DNA of 64,000 nucleotides from Pseudofrankia inefficax. GTDB taxonomy: Bacteria; Actinomycetota; Actinomycetes; Frankiales; Frankiaceae. The notes beneath the pieces are model-generated. The model was given only the letters and a program-made list of their open reading frames with translations, was not told the origin of the DNA and ran no database searches. Position numbers and translations under genes: made by a program. Below, in pieces: positions 43,396-52,889 of this stretch (the stretch's first letter is position 1; the number at the start of each line of letters is the position of its first letter). Where the stretch lies: positions 4,526,001 to 4,590,000 of the forward strand of contig NC_014666.1 of assembly GCF_000166135.1 (NCBI RefSeq), given 5' to 3'.

Positions 43396-44436
43396 ATGCC
43401 CACCACCACCGCCGCCCAGCCGGCGCCCAGCCGGCCACCCGCCCGGTCGCCCGCCACCAGCGGTGACCCGGCGATCCGGGCGCGCGGCCTGCGCAGGTCG
43501 TTCGGCGACGTCACCGTGCTCGACGGCGTCGACCTCGACATCGCCGCCGGCAGCGTCCACGCGCTGCTCGGCGCCAACGGCGCCGGCAAGACGACACTGG
43601 TCCGGATCCTCGCCACGCTGCTGCCCGCCGACGCCGGCACGGTGACCGTCGCCGGCCGGGACGTGCGCCGCGAGCCCCGCCGGGTCCGGGAGGTCATCTC
43701 GCTGACCGGACAGCATGCCGCCGTCGACGAGCTGCTCACCGGGGTGGAGAACCTGCGGCTGGCCGCGCGGCTGTTCCGGCTGCCCCGCGCCGACGCCCGC
43801 CGCCGGGTCGACGCGCTCATCGAGGCGTTCGACCTGGCCGGCTTCGGCGGCCGGCTGGTACGGACCTACTCCGGTGGCCAGCGCCGCCGCCTCGACCTCG
43901 CCGTGGGCCTGGTGGCCGACCCCGCGGTCATCTTCCTCGACGAGCCGACGACCGGCCTGGACCCACGCAGCCGCCAGGGCGTCTGGGACGTCGTCGCCCG
44001 CCTCGCCGACAGCGGGGCGACGGTCCTGCTGACCACCCAGTACCTCCAGGAGGCCGACGAGCTCGCCGACAGGATCTCGGTGCTGCACGGCGGCCAGATC
44101 GTCGCCGAGGGCAGCGCCTCCGACCTGAAGGCTAGCCTCGGCACCGAACGCGCCGAGCTGACCTTCCCCGACGACGACGCCTACACCCGCGCCCTCGACC
44201 GCCTACACGGCCCGCTGCAGCGCCCGACCACATCCGGCGCGGCGGCGCCTGCCGGGCTCGACGTGGACCGGGCCGCCCGCCGGGTCGGCGTCCCTACCGA
44301 CGGCAGCGCGGGCGCGCTGCGCCGGCTGCTCACCGACCTCGCGGACGCCGGCATCGAGGTCACCCGCGTCGAGCTGCGCACCCCGACCCTCGACGACGTC
44401 TTCCTCACTCTCACCAGCGGAAAGGACCTGGCATGA
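43396..44436 (+). CDS. ABC-type drug exporter ATP-binding protein, DrrA-like
   Basis: A 346-residue nucleotide-binding subunit. Walker A is GANGAGKTTLVR, the signature reads TYSGGQRRRLDLA and Walker B is VIFLDEPTTGLDPRSR; TTQYLQEAD contains the Q-Y-L element of the daunorubicin-type subfamily in place of the H-loop. The C-terminal DDVFLTLTSGKDLA is the typical DrrA end. The ATG at 43396, after GGGAGG, is preferred over an upstream in-frame start. The stop overlaps the permease gene by four bases. Together they form a drug or antibiotic exporter. Confidence 0.93.
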   Translation: MPTTTAAQPAPSRPPARSPATSGDPAIRARGLRRSFGDVTVLDGVDLDIAAGSVHALLGANGAGKTTLVRILATLLPADAGTVTVAGRDVRREPRRVREVISLTGQHAAVDELLTGVENLRLAARLFRLPRADARRRVDALIEAFDLAGFGGRLVRTYSGGQRRRLDLAVGLVADPAVIFLDEPTTGLDPRSRQGVWDVVARLADSGATVLLTTQYLQEADELADRISVLHGGQIVAEGSASDLKASLGTERAELTFPDDDAYTRALDRLHGPLQRPTTSGAAAPAGLDVDRAARRVGVPTDGSAGALRRLLTDLADAGIEVTRVELRTPTLDDVFLTLTSGKDLA

Positions 44437-45245
44437 CGACCGCGGCCCCCGCCCTGCCCCACCCGCGGCCCGTCGCCCGCGGCCGCTTCGGCGCGGACTC
44501 GCGGGCGCTGATCGGGCGCAGCCTGCGCCGGCTGCCCCGCCAGCCCGACACCCTGATCATCTCGGTCGCGCTCCCGGTGATGCTGCTGCTGCTGTTCGTC
44601 TACGTGTTCGGTGGTGCCCTCAACACCGGCGGGCGCCACGCCTACCTGACCTACGTGGTCCCCGGCATCGTCGTGCTGGCCTCCGGCTGGGGGGCCGCGT
44701 CGACCGCGGTCGCCGTGGCGAGCGACCTGACGACCGGGATCGTCGACCGGTTCCGCTCGATGCCGGTCCGCGGCCCGGCGGTGCTCACCGGCCACGTCGT
44801 CGCGAGCCTGGCCGCGAACGCGGTCGCGACCGCCCTGGTCATCGGGATCGGGATCGGGATCGGGTTCCGGCCGCACGCCGGGGTCGCGGGCTGGCTCGGC
44901 GCCGTCGGCGTCCTCGCGTTCTACGTGCTGGCGATCACCTGGCTGTCGGTCACGCTCGGCCTGCTCGCCGGCGGGCCCGAGGCCGCGAACGGCATGACGT
45001 TCTTCATCCTGTTCCTGCCGTACGTGAGCAGCGGGTTCGTCCCGACGAGCACGATGCCCGGCGCGCTGCGGGCGTTCGCCAACCACCAGCCGCTGACCCC
45101 GGTGATCGACACCGTCCGCGGGCTGCTCGTGCACGGCAGCGCGTCGCGCGGCACGGCGGCGGTCGCGCTCGTCTGGTGCGCCGGCATCCTGGTGGTCAGC
45201 TACGTCGCCGCGGCGGCGCTGTTCCGCCGCCACACGGCCCGCTAG
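44433..45245 (+). CDS. ABC-2 type permease, DrrB-like
   Basis: A 270-residue membrane protein with six helices. The N-terminal soluble part ends RSLRRLPRQPDTLIISVALP, the DrrB start, and the hallmark of the family is the FRSMPVRGPAVLTGHVVASL segment that contacts the ATPase. PLTPVIDTVRGLLVHG near the C-terminus is also typical. It overlaps the ATPase stop and ends 18 bp before the convergent helY stop. It should export a hydrophobic drug, possibly a product of a nearby resistance or antibiotic locus outside this window. Confidence 0.93.
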   Translation: MTTAAPALPHPRPVARGRFGADSRALIGRSLRRLPRQPDTLIISVALPVMLLLLFVYVFGGALNTGGRHAYLTYVVPGIVVLASGWGAASTAVAVASDLTTGIVDRFRSMPVRGPAVLTGHVVASLAANAVATALVIGIGIGIGFRPHAGVAGWLGAVGVLAFYVLAITWLSVTLGLLAGGPEAANGMTFFILFLPYVSSGFVPTSTMPGALRAFANHQPLTPVIDTVRGLLVHGSASRGTAAVALVWCAGILVVSYVAAAALFRRHTAR

Positions 45246-45263
45246 GCGCCCCCGCGGCCCGGC

Positions 45264-48200
45264 TCAGTCCATCGAGTAGGCGACGACGCCGCGGCGGACC
45301 GCGTCCATCGCCTCGCGGGCGGTGGCGCGCAGCCGCGAGCCGGGGGCGGCGACCTGGGCGAGCTGGTCCAGCAGGTCGAGCAGCTGGCGCATCCAGCGGA
45401 CGAAGTCCCCCGCGGTCAGCTCGGTCGCGTCCTCCCCGAGGATGCGTTCGAGCGACCGGCCGTTGGCCCACCCGTACGCCGCTGTGACGAATCCCAGCTC
45501 CGGTGCCCGGACGAACCCGAGCCCGTGGCGGTCCTCGAGCGCGGACAGCGTCAGGTAGGCCTGCTGGGTGGCGGTCAGCGCCGTGCGCAGCGCCTCGTCG
45601 CCGGGCAGCGACGGCAGCGCCGAGTCGTCCCCGCGCGGCTCGAACACGAGCGCGGAGACGGCGGCGGCCAGCGCCGGGGCGCTCAGCGGCTCCCAGACCT
45701 CCTCGTCGACGCACACCGCGACGAGGAGGTCCTGCTCGGTGTAGATCCGGGCCAGCCGGCGGCCCTTCGCGGTCACCTCGTCGCCGTCGAGATAGTCGAG
45801 CTCGGCGAGGACCCCGCGGACCCGGTCGAACGTGCGGGCGACGGTGTTCGTCCGGCTCTCGACCTTGCGGGTCAGCTGCTCGGTCTCGCGGCCGAGCCGG
45901 GCGGCCCGCTCGGCTTTGCGCAGGTGCTCCTCGCGGCGCGGGCAGTCGTGCACCGGGTGGGCGCGCAGCGCGCGGCGCAGCCGGGCGAGCTCCACGTCGT
46001 CGGCCGCGGCCGAGCGGGCCCGGTCCCGGCGGCCGGGCTCGGCGCGCAGCTCCGCCGCGTGCAGCGACGACGCCAGGTCCCGGCGGGACCGGGCGTCGCG
46101 CGGGTTGAACGTCCGGGGCACCCGCACCCGCCCGAGCGGTTCGACGGCGACCGGAAAGTCGATCATCGACAGCCGCTTGACCTGATGGTCGGCGGTGAGC
46201 ACCACCGGGCGCGGCTCGTCGCGGGCGTGCGGGTCGAGGTCCACGTTCAGCACGACCGCGAGGCCCATCCGCCGGCCAGCCGGAACCCGGACCACGTCGC
46301 CGGTGCGCAGCCGGGCCAGCGCCGCGGCCGCGTCGGCGCGGGTCTGGGCCGCGCCCTCCCGGGACAGCCGCTTCTCCCGGTCCCGGATCTGGCGGCGCAG
46401 CTGGTCGTACTCGAGGGCCGAGCCGCGGTCGCACTCGACCTCGGCGGTCAGCTCGTCGAGCGCCGCCTGGTTGCGCCGTACCTGCCGGGCCAGCCCGACG
46501 ACGTTGCGGTCGGCCTGGAACTGGGCGAACGACGATTCCAGGACCGTGCGGGCCCGGTCGCCGCCGAGCCGGCCGACGAGGTTGACGGCCATGTTGTAGG
46601 ACGGCCGGAACGACGACTTCAGCGGGTAGGTCCGCGCCGACGCCAGGCCGGCGACGGCCAGCGGGTCCAGGCCCGGCTGCCAGATCACCACCGCGTGGCC
46701 CTCGATGTCGATGCCCCGGCGCCCCGCCCGGCCGGTCAGCTGGGTGTACTCCCCCGGGGTGATCTCGGCCCGCTCGACGCCGTTGAACTTCGAGAGCCGT
46801 TCCAGGACGACGGTCCGCGCCGGCATGTTGATCCCGAGAGCCAGCGTCTCGGTCGCGAACACGGCCCGGACCAGGCCGCGGACGAACAGCTCCTCGACGA
46901 CCTCCTTGAACGCGGGCAGCATCCCGGCGTGGTGCGCGGCGATGCCCCGCTCCAGCCCGTCGAGCCACTCCCAGTAGCCCAGCACCCGCAGGTCGGCGTC
47001 GGGCAGCTCGGCGGTCCTGGCCCGCACGTGCGCGCGGATCTCCAGGGCCTGCTCCGACGTCGTCAGCCGCAGCCCGGCCGCGACGCACGCCGCGACCGCC
47101 GCGTCACAGCCGGCCCGGCTGAACACGAACGTGATCGCGGGCAGCAGGCCCTCACGGTCCAGGCGCTCGATGACCTGCGGCCGGCTCGGCACCCACATCC
47201 GCCGCGGCCGGCCACCGGGGCGCCCGCCGGCCCGGCGCGGGCCCGACCAGTCCCCGCCGGAGCTCTCCAGCCGCGCGAGGCGCACCAGCTCCGGGTTGAC
47301 CGGACGGCCGTTGGCGGAAGCCGGGCCAGCGGCGGCCTCGCCACCGCCGTCCCTCCCGCCGTCCTTCGCGGCGAACCGGTTGTCCCGCCCCGGCCGGCTG
47401 GAGGCCGGGCCGCGTCCCGGCCGGGCCGACCGGTCGGCGCCCGGCCAGCCGGGCGGCGCGTACCGCCCGCCGCCCGCGCGCCGGTCGTCGGCCGGCTCCA
47501 GCGCCCGCCCGACGCCCAGCGGGCCGCCGGGCAGCGCCGCCGCGTCCTCGACGAACAGGTCGTAGAGCGTCCGGTCGGCCAGGACGTGCTGCCACAGCGG
47601 GACGGGCCGGTCCTCCGACACGATGACCCTGGTGTGGCCGCGGACGGTGACCAGCCACTGGGCGAACTCCTCGGCGTTGCTCACCGTCGCCGAGAGCGAC
47701 ACCACCTGCACGTGCGCCGGCAGGTGGATGATCACCTCTTCCCAGACGGCGCCGCGCTGCCGGTCGGCGAGGTAGTGCACCTCGTCCATGACGACGTAGG
47801 CGAGGTCGTCGAGGCGCCGGCTGTTCTCCGGGGTCGCGTAGAGCATGTTGCGCAGCACCTCGGTGGTCATCACGACCACCGGCGCATCACCGTTGCGGGA
47901 CGTGTCGCCGGTCAGCAGGCCGACGTTCGCGGCGCCGTGGGCGGCGGCCAGGTCGGCGTACTTCTGGTTCGACAGTGCCTTGATCGGCGTGGTGTAGAAG
48001 CAGCGTCGCCCGGCGCGCAGCGCGAGGAACGCGGCGAACTCCCCGACGATCGTCTTGCCGGCCCCGGTCGGCGCCGCCACCAGAACGCTCGCGCCTCCGG
48101 CGAGCGCCTCGCACGCCCCGACCTGGAACGGGTCCATCCCGAAGCCGTACCGGCCCGAGAACGCCGCGAGCGCCTCGGCCGGGTCCGGGACGACCAGCCC

Positions 48201-48350
48201 GGCCGGGCCCTCGTCCTCGGGCTCCAGTACCTCGGCCAGGTCGTCCGCGCCCGGCTCGGCCGCGCCGACGTCGGCCAGCTCGCCGGAGAAGGCGAACTCG
48301 TCGGGATCGCTCAGCTCGTCCGCGGCCGGGTCACGGTCGGGCGCCGTCAT
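45264..48350 (-). CDS. helY: Ski2/Mtr4-like DEAD/DEAH-box RNA helicase HelY
   Basis: A 1028-residue superfamily 2 helicase. An acidic N-terminal stretch of about 60 residues precedes motif I (VAAPTGAGKT, near 93-100), motif Ib, motif II (DEVH in VMDEVHYL) and motif III (SLSATVSN), then the C-terminal RecA domain with YTQLTGRAGRRGID and a long winged-helix/ratchet region. The gene order pafA-pafBC-tatA-tatC-helY is the same as in Mycobacterium tuberculosis (Rv2097c-Rv2092c), which confirms the name. Its role in RNA processing is not well established. The start at ATG 48350 is supported by the conserved order of motifs. Confidence 0.95.
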   Translation of the reverse strand: MTAPDRDPAADELSDPDEFAFSGELADVGAAEPGADDLAEVLEPEDEGPAGLVVPDPAEALAAFSGRYGFGMDPFQVGACEALAGGASVLVAAPTGAGKTIVGEFAAFLALRAGRRCFYTTPIKALSNQKYADLAAAHGAANVGLLTGDTSRNGDAPVVVMTTEVLRNMLYATPENSRRLDDLAYVVMDEVHYLADRQRGAVWEEVIIHLPAHVQVVSLSATVSNAEEFAQWLVTVRGHTRVIVSEDRPVPLWQHVLADRTLYDLFVEDAAALPGGPLGVGRALEPADDRRAGGGRYAPPGWPGADRSARPGRGPASSRPGRDNRFAAKDGGRDGGGEAAAGPASANGRPVNPELVRLARLESSGGDWSGPRRAGGRPGGRPRRMWVPSRPQVIERLDREGLLPAITFVFSRAGCDAAVAACVAAGLRLTTSEQALEIRAHVRARTAELPDADLRVLGYWEWLDGLERGIAAHHAGMLPAFKEVVEELFVRGLVRAVFATETLALGINMPARTVVLERLSKFNGVERAEITPGEYTQLTGRAGRRGIDIEGHAVVIWQPGLDPLAVAGLASARTYPLKSSFRPSYNMAVNLVGRLGGDRARTVLESSFAQFQADRNVVGLARQVRRNQAALDELTAEVECDRGSALEYDQLRRQIRDREKRLSREGAAQTRADAAAALARLRTGDVVRVPAGRRMGLAVVLNVDLDPHARDEPRPVVLTADHQVKRLSMIDFPVAVEPLGRVRVPRTFNPRDARSRRDLASSLHAAELRAEPGRRDRARSAAADDVELARLRRALRAHPVHDCPRREEHLRKAERAARLGRETEQLTRKVESRTNTVARTFDRVRGVLAELDYLDGDEVTAKGRRLARIYTEQDLLVAVCVDEEVWEPLSAPALAAAVSALVFEPRGDDSALPSLPGDEALRTALTATQQAYLTLSALEDRHGLGFVRAPELGFVTAAYGWANGRSLERILGEDATELTAGDFVRWMRQLLDLLDQLAQVAAPGSRLRATAREAMDAVRRGVVAYSMD

Positions 48351-48527
48351 CTGTCAACCTCGTTCGTAGGCCGCGTTCGGAGGCCGTAGCCAGGCTCGTG
48401 AGCCAGCGGGACGGTCGGGCCTGCCCGGACTGTCACCCGTTCAGGTTACGGCGCTGGTCCGACAGTCCGCCGGGCTCACCACGGCCGCCGCGCCCAGGGC
48501 CCGGGCCGGGCCGGAGGCCCGCGGCGC

Positions 48528-49559
48528 TCAGGTGATGTCCGCCGACGAGCCGCCGGTGCCGCCCGCGTCGTCGCCGGACTGGGCCTGGGCCATCGCGGCG
48601 AGCTGGGCGCGGGCCTTGCGGCCGGCCCGGTCGTCCTGCTGGGCGCGGGCCGCGAGCGCGGCGCGCCGCGCGGTCTCACCGGAGTCGTCGAAGTCCAGCG
48701 GCGAGGCCTCGTCGTCGGCCAGGTCGCTGTACGCGGACGAGTCACCGCGGTTCTTCTTGCGCCGGTCGTTCAGCCAGCCCACGAACAGCGCCACCTCGTA
48801 CAGGATGATCATCGGCAGGCCGAGGGCGAGCATCGTGAACGGGTCCTGGCTGGGTGTCACGATCGCGGCGAACAGGAACGTCAGGAAGATCTCCGAGCGC
48901 CGCCAGGCCCGCAGCTTCGCCGTCGGAACGACGCCGGCGAGGTTGAGCAGACAGACCAGCAGCGGTATCTCGAACGACGCCCCGAAGATCAGCACCATCG
49001 CGATGACGTAGCTGAGGTACTTGTTCGCGTCCAGGACGGAGACGATCCCGTCGCCGCTGAAGCCGAGCAGCAGGTTCAGCCCGGTCCGCAGCGTGATGTA
49101 GGCGAAGCAGGCGCCGACCGCGAACAGGCCCAGCGAGAGCGCCACGAACGTCAGCGACCAGCGCCGCTCGTGGCGGTGCAGGCCCGGGGTGATGAACGAC
49201 CACAGCTGGTAGAGCCAGACCGGCGACGAGGCGATCGCGCCGGCGATCGCCGAGATCTTCAGCCGGATCATGAACGGGTCCAGGATGCCGAACACGTACA
49301 GCTGGCAGGTCTGGCCCTGGAAGCTGGCCCGTTTGTGCGCCGGCAGCGAGCAGTACGGGTGCATCAGGAAGTTCAGGATGTGCTGTTCGAAGAAGAAGCA
49401 CACGATCGTCGCGAGGACGAACGCGATGAGCGCTTTCGCTACCCGGTTACGCAGCTCCCGCAGATGCTCGGTGAGCGGCATCCTGCTGTCTTCCACCGTG
49501 CGGGTGCGCCGTTGGTTGACATTGTCGGCGACCCGCCGCGGCGAGGGAATGCGTGGCAC
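48528..49559 (-). CDS. tatC: Sec-independent protein translocase TatC
   Basis: A 343-residue membrane protein, the twin-arginine signal-recognition subunit of the Tat translocon. It has six hydrophobic helices; the N-terminal MPLTEHLRELRNRVAKAL has the conserved EHLxELRxR, followed by SSPVWLYQLWSFITPGL and the FGASFEIPLLVCLLN segment containing the conserved Glu. A long charged C-terminal tail (about 70 residues) faces the cytoplasm. The start at 49559 (GTG) includes a 26-residue N-extension; an ATG at 49481 is an alternative. It follows tatA in the same operon. Confidence 0.96.
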   Translation of the reverse strand: MPRIPSPRRVADNVNQRRTRTVEDSRMPLTEHLRELRNRVAKALIAFVLATIVCFFFEQHILNFLMHPYCSLPAHKRASFQGQTCQLYVFGILDPFMIRLKISAIAGAIASSPVWLYQLWSFITPGLHRHERRWSLTFVALSLGLFAVGACFAYITLRTGLNLLLGFSGDGIVSVLDANKYLSYVIAMVLIFGASFEIPLLVCLLNLAGVVPTAKLRAWRRSEIFLTFLFAAIVTPSQDPFTMLALGLPMIILYEVALFVGWLNDRRKKNRGDSSAYSDLADDEASPLDFDDSGETARRAALAARAQQDDRAGRKARAQLAAMAQAQSGDDAGGTGGSSADIT

Positions 49560-49655
49560 GGGGCTACGGCTCCTGGTCAGGGTCGGAAAGGTCTCCGGCG
49601 GGCGCGGCAGGCGGCCGCCGGAGGACCATGGGAGGCCCGGTTACGCGCGTTGGGG

Positions 49656-49907
49656 CTAGAGGGTCTTCTCGGCGTTGACGGGGGCGACGCCGTTCGAGGT
49701 CTGGGCCGGGGGGGCGGGGGCGATCGCCGGGGGCGCCGCGGCGGGGGCCGGGGACGCCTCGTCGTCGCGCAGGCCCTTGGTCTCCGACTTGAGGATCCGC
49801 AGCGAGCGGCCAACGGAACGCGCCGCCTCGGGCAGCTTCTTCGACCCGAACAGCACCAGCACGACGACCGCGATGATGATCAGCTCTGGCGTACCCAGGT
49901 TCGGCAT
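49656..49907 (-). CDS. tatA: Sec-independent protein translocase TatA
   Basis: An 83-residue pore-forming subunit. The membrane helix ([20 protein letters not shown]) and the amphipathic helix ([20 protein letters not shown]) after the F-G hinge are characteristic, and the tail is Ala/Pro-rich. The ATG at 49907 begins at the typical [10 protein letters not shown]. In the frame further extension upstream is not supported. It is the second gene of the tat pair and shares the strand with pafBC and tatC. Confidence 0.96.
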   Translation of the reverse strand: MPNLGTPELIIIAVVVLVLFGSKKLPEAARSVGRSLRILKSETKGLRDDEASPAPAAAPPAIAPAPPAQTSNGVAPVNAEKTL

Positions 49908-50087
49908 GGCAGACGTCCTCCGGTGGTCGATGACCGGTACCACGACCGGTGCGAGCCTGATGCTACGTCGCGAGCATAGGTCGGAACAGACGTCGGTCAT
50001 GTATCGCGCAGATGACGTCATCGCGCGTCATCGGATTCCACCAGGCGAATTGTCGGACGGGCACCGGCCCGGACCTGGAGGAACGGC

Positions 50088-50303
50088 TCAGCTCGCCCGG
50101 TCGGCGACCCGGGTCATGACCTCCGCGGAGTCGAGCCGGGCCGACAGCGCGGCCGTCTCCGCGGACAGGCCGGAGACCCGCGCGGACAGCTCCTTGGCGG
50201 TCGCCCGCACCGTCTTGACCTTGCGCCACAGCCCGACGGCCAGCGCCGCGAACACCAGCAGCGCCACGACGATCACGGCGGTGTCGACCAGTCCCCAGTG
50301 CAT
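50088..50303 (-). CDS. Small membrane-anchored coiled-coil protein
   Basis: A 71-residue protein. The N-terminal membrane helix is VDTAVIVVALLVFAALAVGL, followed by a basic WRKVKTVRATAKE segment and a short heptad-like stretch LSARVSGLSAETAALSARLD. It lies between pafBC and tatA on the same strand, so it is in the operon. No name is known; small actinobacterial proteins in this position are conserved and may be part of the Tat or envelope machinery. This is inferred from position only. Confidence 0.7.
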   Translation of the reverse strand: MHWGLVDTAVIVVALLVFAALAVGLWRKVKTVRATAKELSARVSGLSAETAALSARLDSAEVMTRVADRAS

Positions 50304-50309
50304 GGCCGC

Positions 50310-52532
50310 TCAGCCTACCGGCGGAGGCGCGGCGTCGTAGCCGGCCAGCGCCTTGCCCGCCGCCGCGTGGATCTCGGTGACCAGCGCCGGCGGGCCGACG
50401 ACCCGGGCGTCGCCGCCGAGGCCCAGCAGCAGCCGGCGCAGCCACGCCGTCCCCGTCGCGTACAGCGTCACCCGCAGCCCGCCGCCGGGCAGCTCGTCGG
50501 CGGTCTCGACCGGGTAGTGGTCGGCGGCCCAGCGGGCGGCGGCGGCCAGGTCGACGATGGCGAGCAGGTCACCGGGGCCGGGGGTGAACACCCCGGCGCT
50601 GAGGTCGCGGACGGCCGCGGTCGGCGGCGGGGAGGCCGCGGCGGCGAGCACCGTGACGCCCGCGGCGCCCCCGACGATCGAGTCGAGCCGGAACATCCTG
50701 GTCGCCTCGGCCCGGTGGCACCAGCCCTCCAGGTACCAGTGGCCGTCCAGCGACAGCAGCCGCATCGGGTCGACGTCGCGTTCGGTGAGCTCGTCCCGCG
50801 ACCAGACCAGATAGCGCAGGTGGACCCGCCGCCCGTCCCGCAGGGCCCGCTGCAGCAGGGTCAGCACCTCGTTCGGCGGGTCCAGCTGCACGCCGACCTG
50901 GTCGGCGGGGCGGCTGCCGATCGCCCGCTCGATCCGGGTCACCGCCTGCTCCAGCGCCTCCCGGCCGGCGAGGCCCGGCAGGTCCGCGAGCGCGCGGGCG
51001 GCGACGACCAGCGCGGTCGCCTCGTCCACGGTCAGCCGCAGCGGCCGGTCGAGGGTCTGCGGGTCGACGACGGTGATCTGCCCGCCCTCGTAGCTGATGT
51101 CGATCAGGTCGCCGGGCGCGCCACCGGGCAGGCCGCACAGGAACAGCAGCTCCAGGTCGTCGCGCAGCTGCCGGGCGGTGATCCCGAACGCGGCGGCCGC
51201 CGCGTCGACGGACACACCCGGCCGGGCCCGCAGCCACGGGACCAGCGCCAGCAGCCGGGACAGCCGGTCGTCCGACGGCGAGTCCTGGCGGGCCCGGCCG
51301 ACCGCGGACCGGTCCGGCCCGGTCCCGTCAGGGCGGCGGCGACCGGCCGGGTCGCGCCCGGTGAGGTCACCGGCGGTCGACGGGACCGGGCCGTCTCCCG
51401 CCGGCCCGCCCAGGGTGTCCGGGGCCACGCCGGCCGACGGCCCCTCGCCGGCGACGGCGGACAGCCTGCGGACCACCTCGGCGCGCAGGTCCGGCGGGCC
51501 GAGCACGACGACGTCGGCGCCGTAGCCGGCGACCCAGCGGGCCATCCGCTCCGGGTCGACGAAGCCGATCCGGAGCACGTCCATGTCCGAGCCGGCCCCC
51601 GGCTGACCGTCGCCCGCGGCGGGGGTGACGGGACCCCGCGTGGCCGCGTCCGACCCGTCGGCCGGGAGCGGGCGGCCGCGGCGGCGCAGCGCGTGGCCGG
51701 CGCCGACCCGGACCGCCAGCGTCGCCGTACGGACCCGGTCGGGACTCGACGAGGTCGACATCGTGACCATCGACCGCAGGTCCACGCCGGCCGGCACCGT
51801 CACCGCGCCGGCCGGGCCGACCGGCCGCACCGGGCCGGCGACCCGCGACAGCCGGAACACCCGCGGCGCGCCCCGGCGGCGGTCGTGGCCGGCCAGATAC
51901 CAGCGGCCGCGCCAGGACAGCACGCCCCATGGCTCGACCAGCCGGTCGGCCGCCTCCGGCTCGCCCGGCTTGCGGTACGGGAACCGAATGGCCCGGCGCT
52001 CCTGCAACGCCGCCAGGCAGGGCTCGAACGCCGGCTCGGCCGCGTCGACCCTCGGCTCCAGGCCGTCCAGGCCGAACAGCTCCGCGGGCCCGGGGCCCGG
52101 CGCCGTCCCGTCGCCGGTGGCGCGGGTTCCCAGGCCCGGGCTGGTCGCCGCGCCGCCCGCCGAGAGCTTGCGCAACGCGCTCGCCGCCGGCGCCGCGAGC
52201 GAGGCCGTCGACCAGAGCCGGGCCGCCAGCGCGAGGGCCGCCGCCTCGTCGGGGCTCAGCCGGATCTCCGGCAGCGCGTAGTCGTCACGGCGGATCCGGT
52301 AGCCGACCTCGTCGCCGTACCCGTCCTGGCCGGTCTCGAGCGGGATGCCCAGGTCCCGCAGGTACTGCTTGTCGCGCTCGAACATCCGGCGGAACGCCTC
52401 GTGGGCGTCGTCGTCGTGCCCGGGCTCGTAGCCCTCGACCATGTCCCCGATCTCGGACACGGTGAGGAAGCGCGATGTCGCCATGAGGCACATCGTCAGA
52501 TTGAGCAGCCGCTCCAGCCGTCGCCGGGACAC
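50310..52532 (-). CDS. pafBC: WYL-domain transcriptional activator PafBC (natural PafB-PafC fusion)
   Basis: About 740 residues with two copies of the winged helix plus WYL plus WCX arrangement. The first unit begins VSRRRLERLLNLTMCLMATS, has WYL near 265 (GRWYLAGHDRRRG); the second starts DRLSRLLALVPWLRARPGVS near 450 and has GHWYLEGWCHRAEATRMFRL. PafB and PafC are separate genes in mycobacteria, where they activate the LexA-independent DNA-damage response, and ssDNA binding by the WYL domain is the trigger. Fusion into one chain is known in other actinobacteria. GTG 52532 fits the PafB N-terminus. Confidence 0.92.
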   Translation of the reverse strand: MSRRRLERLLNLTMCLMATSRFLTVSEIGDMVEGYEPGHDDDAHEAFRRMFERDKQYLRDLGIPLETGQDGYGDEVGYRIRRDDYALPEIRLSPDEAAALALAARLWSTASLAAPAASALRKLSAGGAATSPGLGTRATGDGTAPGPGPAELFGLDGLEPRVDAAEPAFEPCLAALQERRAIRFPYRKPGEPEAADRLVEPWGVLSWRGRWYLAGHDRRRGAPRVFRLSRVAGPVRPVGPAGAVTVPAGVDLRSMVTMSTSSSPDRVRTATLAVRVGAGHALRRRGRPLPADGSDAATRGPVTPAAGDGQPGAGSDMDVLRIGFVDPERMARWVAGYGADVVVLGPPDLRAEVVRRLSAVAGEGPSAGVAPDTLGGPAGDGPVPSTAGDLTGRDPAGRRRPDGTGPDRSAVGRARQDSPSDDRLSRLLALVPWLRARPGVSVDAAAAAFGITARQLRDDLELLFLCGLPGGAPGDLIDISYEGGQITVVDPQTLDRPLRLTVDEATALVVAARALADLPGLAGREALEQAVTRIERAIGSRPADQVGVQLDPPNEVLTLLQRALRDGRRVHLRYLVWSRDELTERDVDPMRLLSLDGHWYLEGWCHRAEATRMFRLDSIVGGAAGVTVLAAAASPPPTAAVRDLSAGVFTPGPGDLLAIVDLAAAARWAADHYPVETADELPGGGLRVTLYATGTAWLRRLLLGLGGDARVVGPPALVTEIHAAAGKALAGYDAAPPPVG

Positions 52533-52889
52533 ACCCAGTGAGGGTATCGGTTGGGCGGGCGAAGGGCGCTGGCGCGCCCTCTTCCGCCCAACTGGGCCGG
52601 GCCCCCAGGGGGCCCGGCCCGGCGCTGGACCGAGGTGGACGCGGATATCGGGGGCTGGCGCCGGTCCAGGGTCAGGACCCGTGGTTGGGTACAGGACCTC
52701 GGCTGGGCTCCGTACGCCGGCCGCGGACCGTGAGACGCCCGCCGGCCGCATCCGCCGGGAGCTTCGCCCGTTCTCGCCGTCCCCATGATCGCCGGTTCAG
52801 CCCTCAGGTGCTCGTTGCCGCCGCCTGTTCACGACCACCCGAGGGCGAAAACAGCGATCAAGACGACGGGCGGGCTCCGGCGGGCGGGA
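52533..52889. other. Gene-free gap between pafBC and the FKBP gene, hairpin-rich
   Basis: Holds an inverted repeat (GTTGGGCGG at 52550-52558 with CCGCCCAAC at 52584-52592, inner stem GGGCGC), a nearly perfect 27-bp palindrome at 52594-52620 (13-base arms with one base in the middle), and the 79-bp element copy B at 52784-52862. These probably terminate FKBP transcription. No gene is supported. Confidence 0.65.
52784..52862. repeat. 79-bp dispersed palindromic element, copy B
   Basis: It runs from CATGATCGCC to GCGATCAAG, with ACCACCCGAGGGC at the same internal offset as in the other copies. It is downstream of the FKBP gene and upstream of pafBC. Confidence 0.8.

Noticed and set aside
45525-48389. 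Plus-strand frame of about 950 codons
   Set aside because: Antisense of helY; lacks family motifs and has an Arg-, His- and Gln-rich composition.
50298-52541. Plus-strand frame of about 750 codons
   Set aside because: Antisense of pafBC with Arg/Gln/Gly-rich composition; WYL motifs are on the minus strand.
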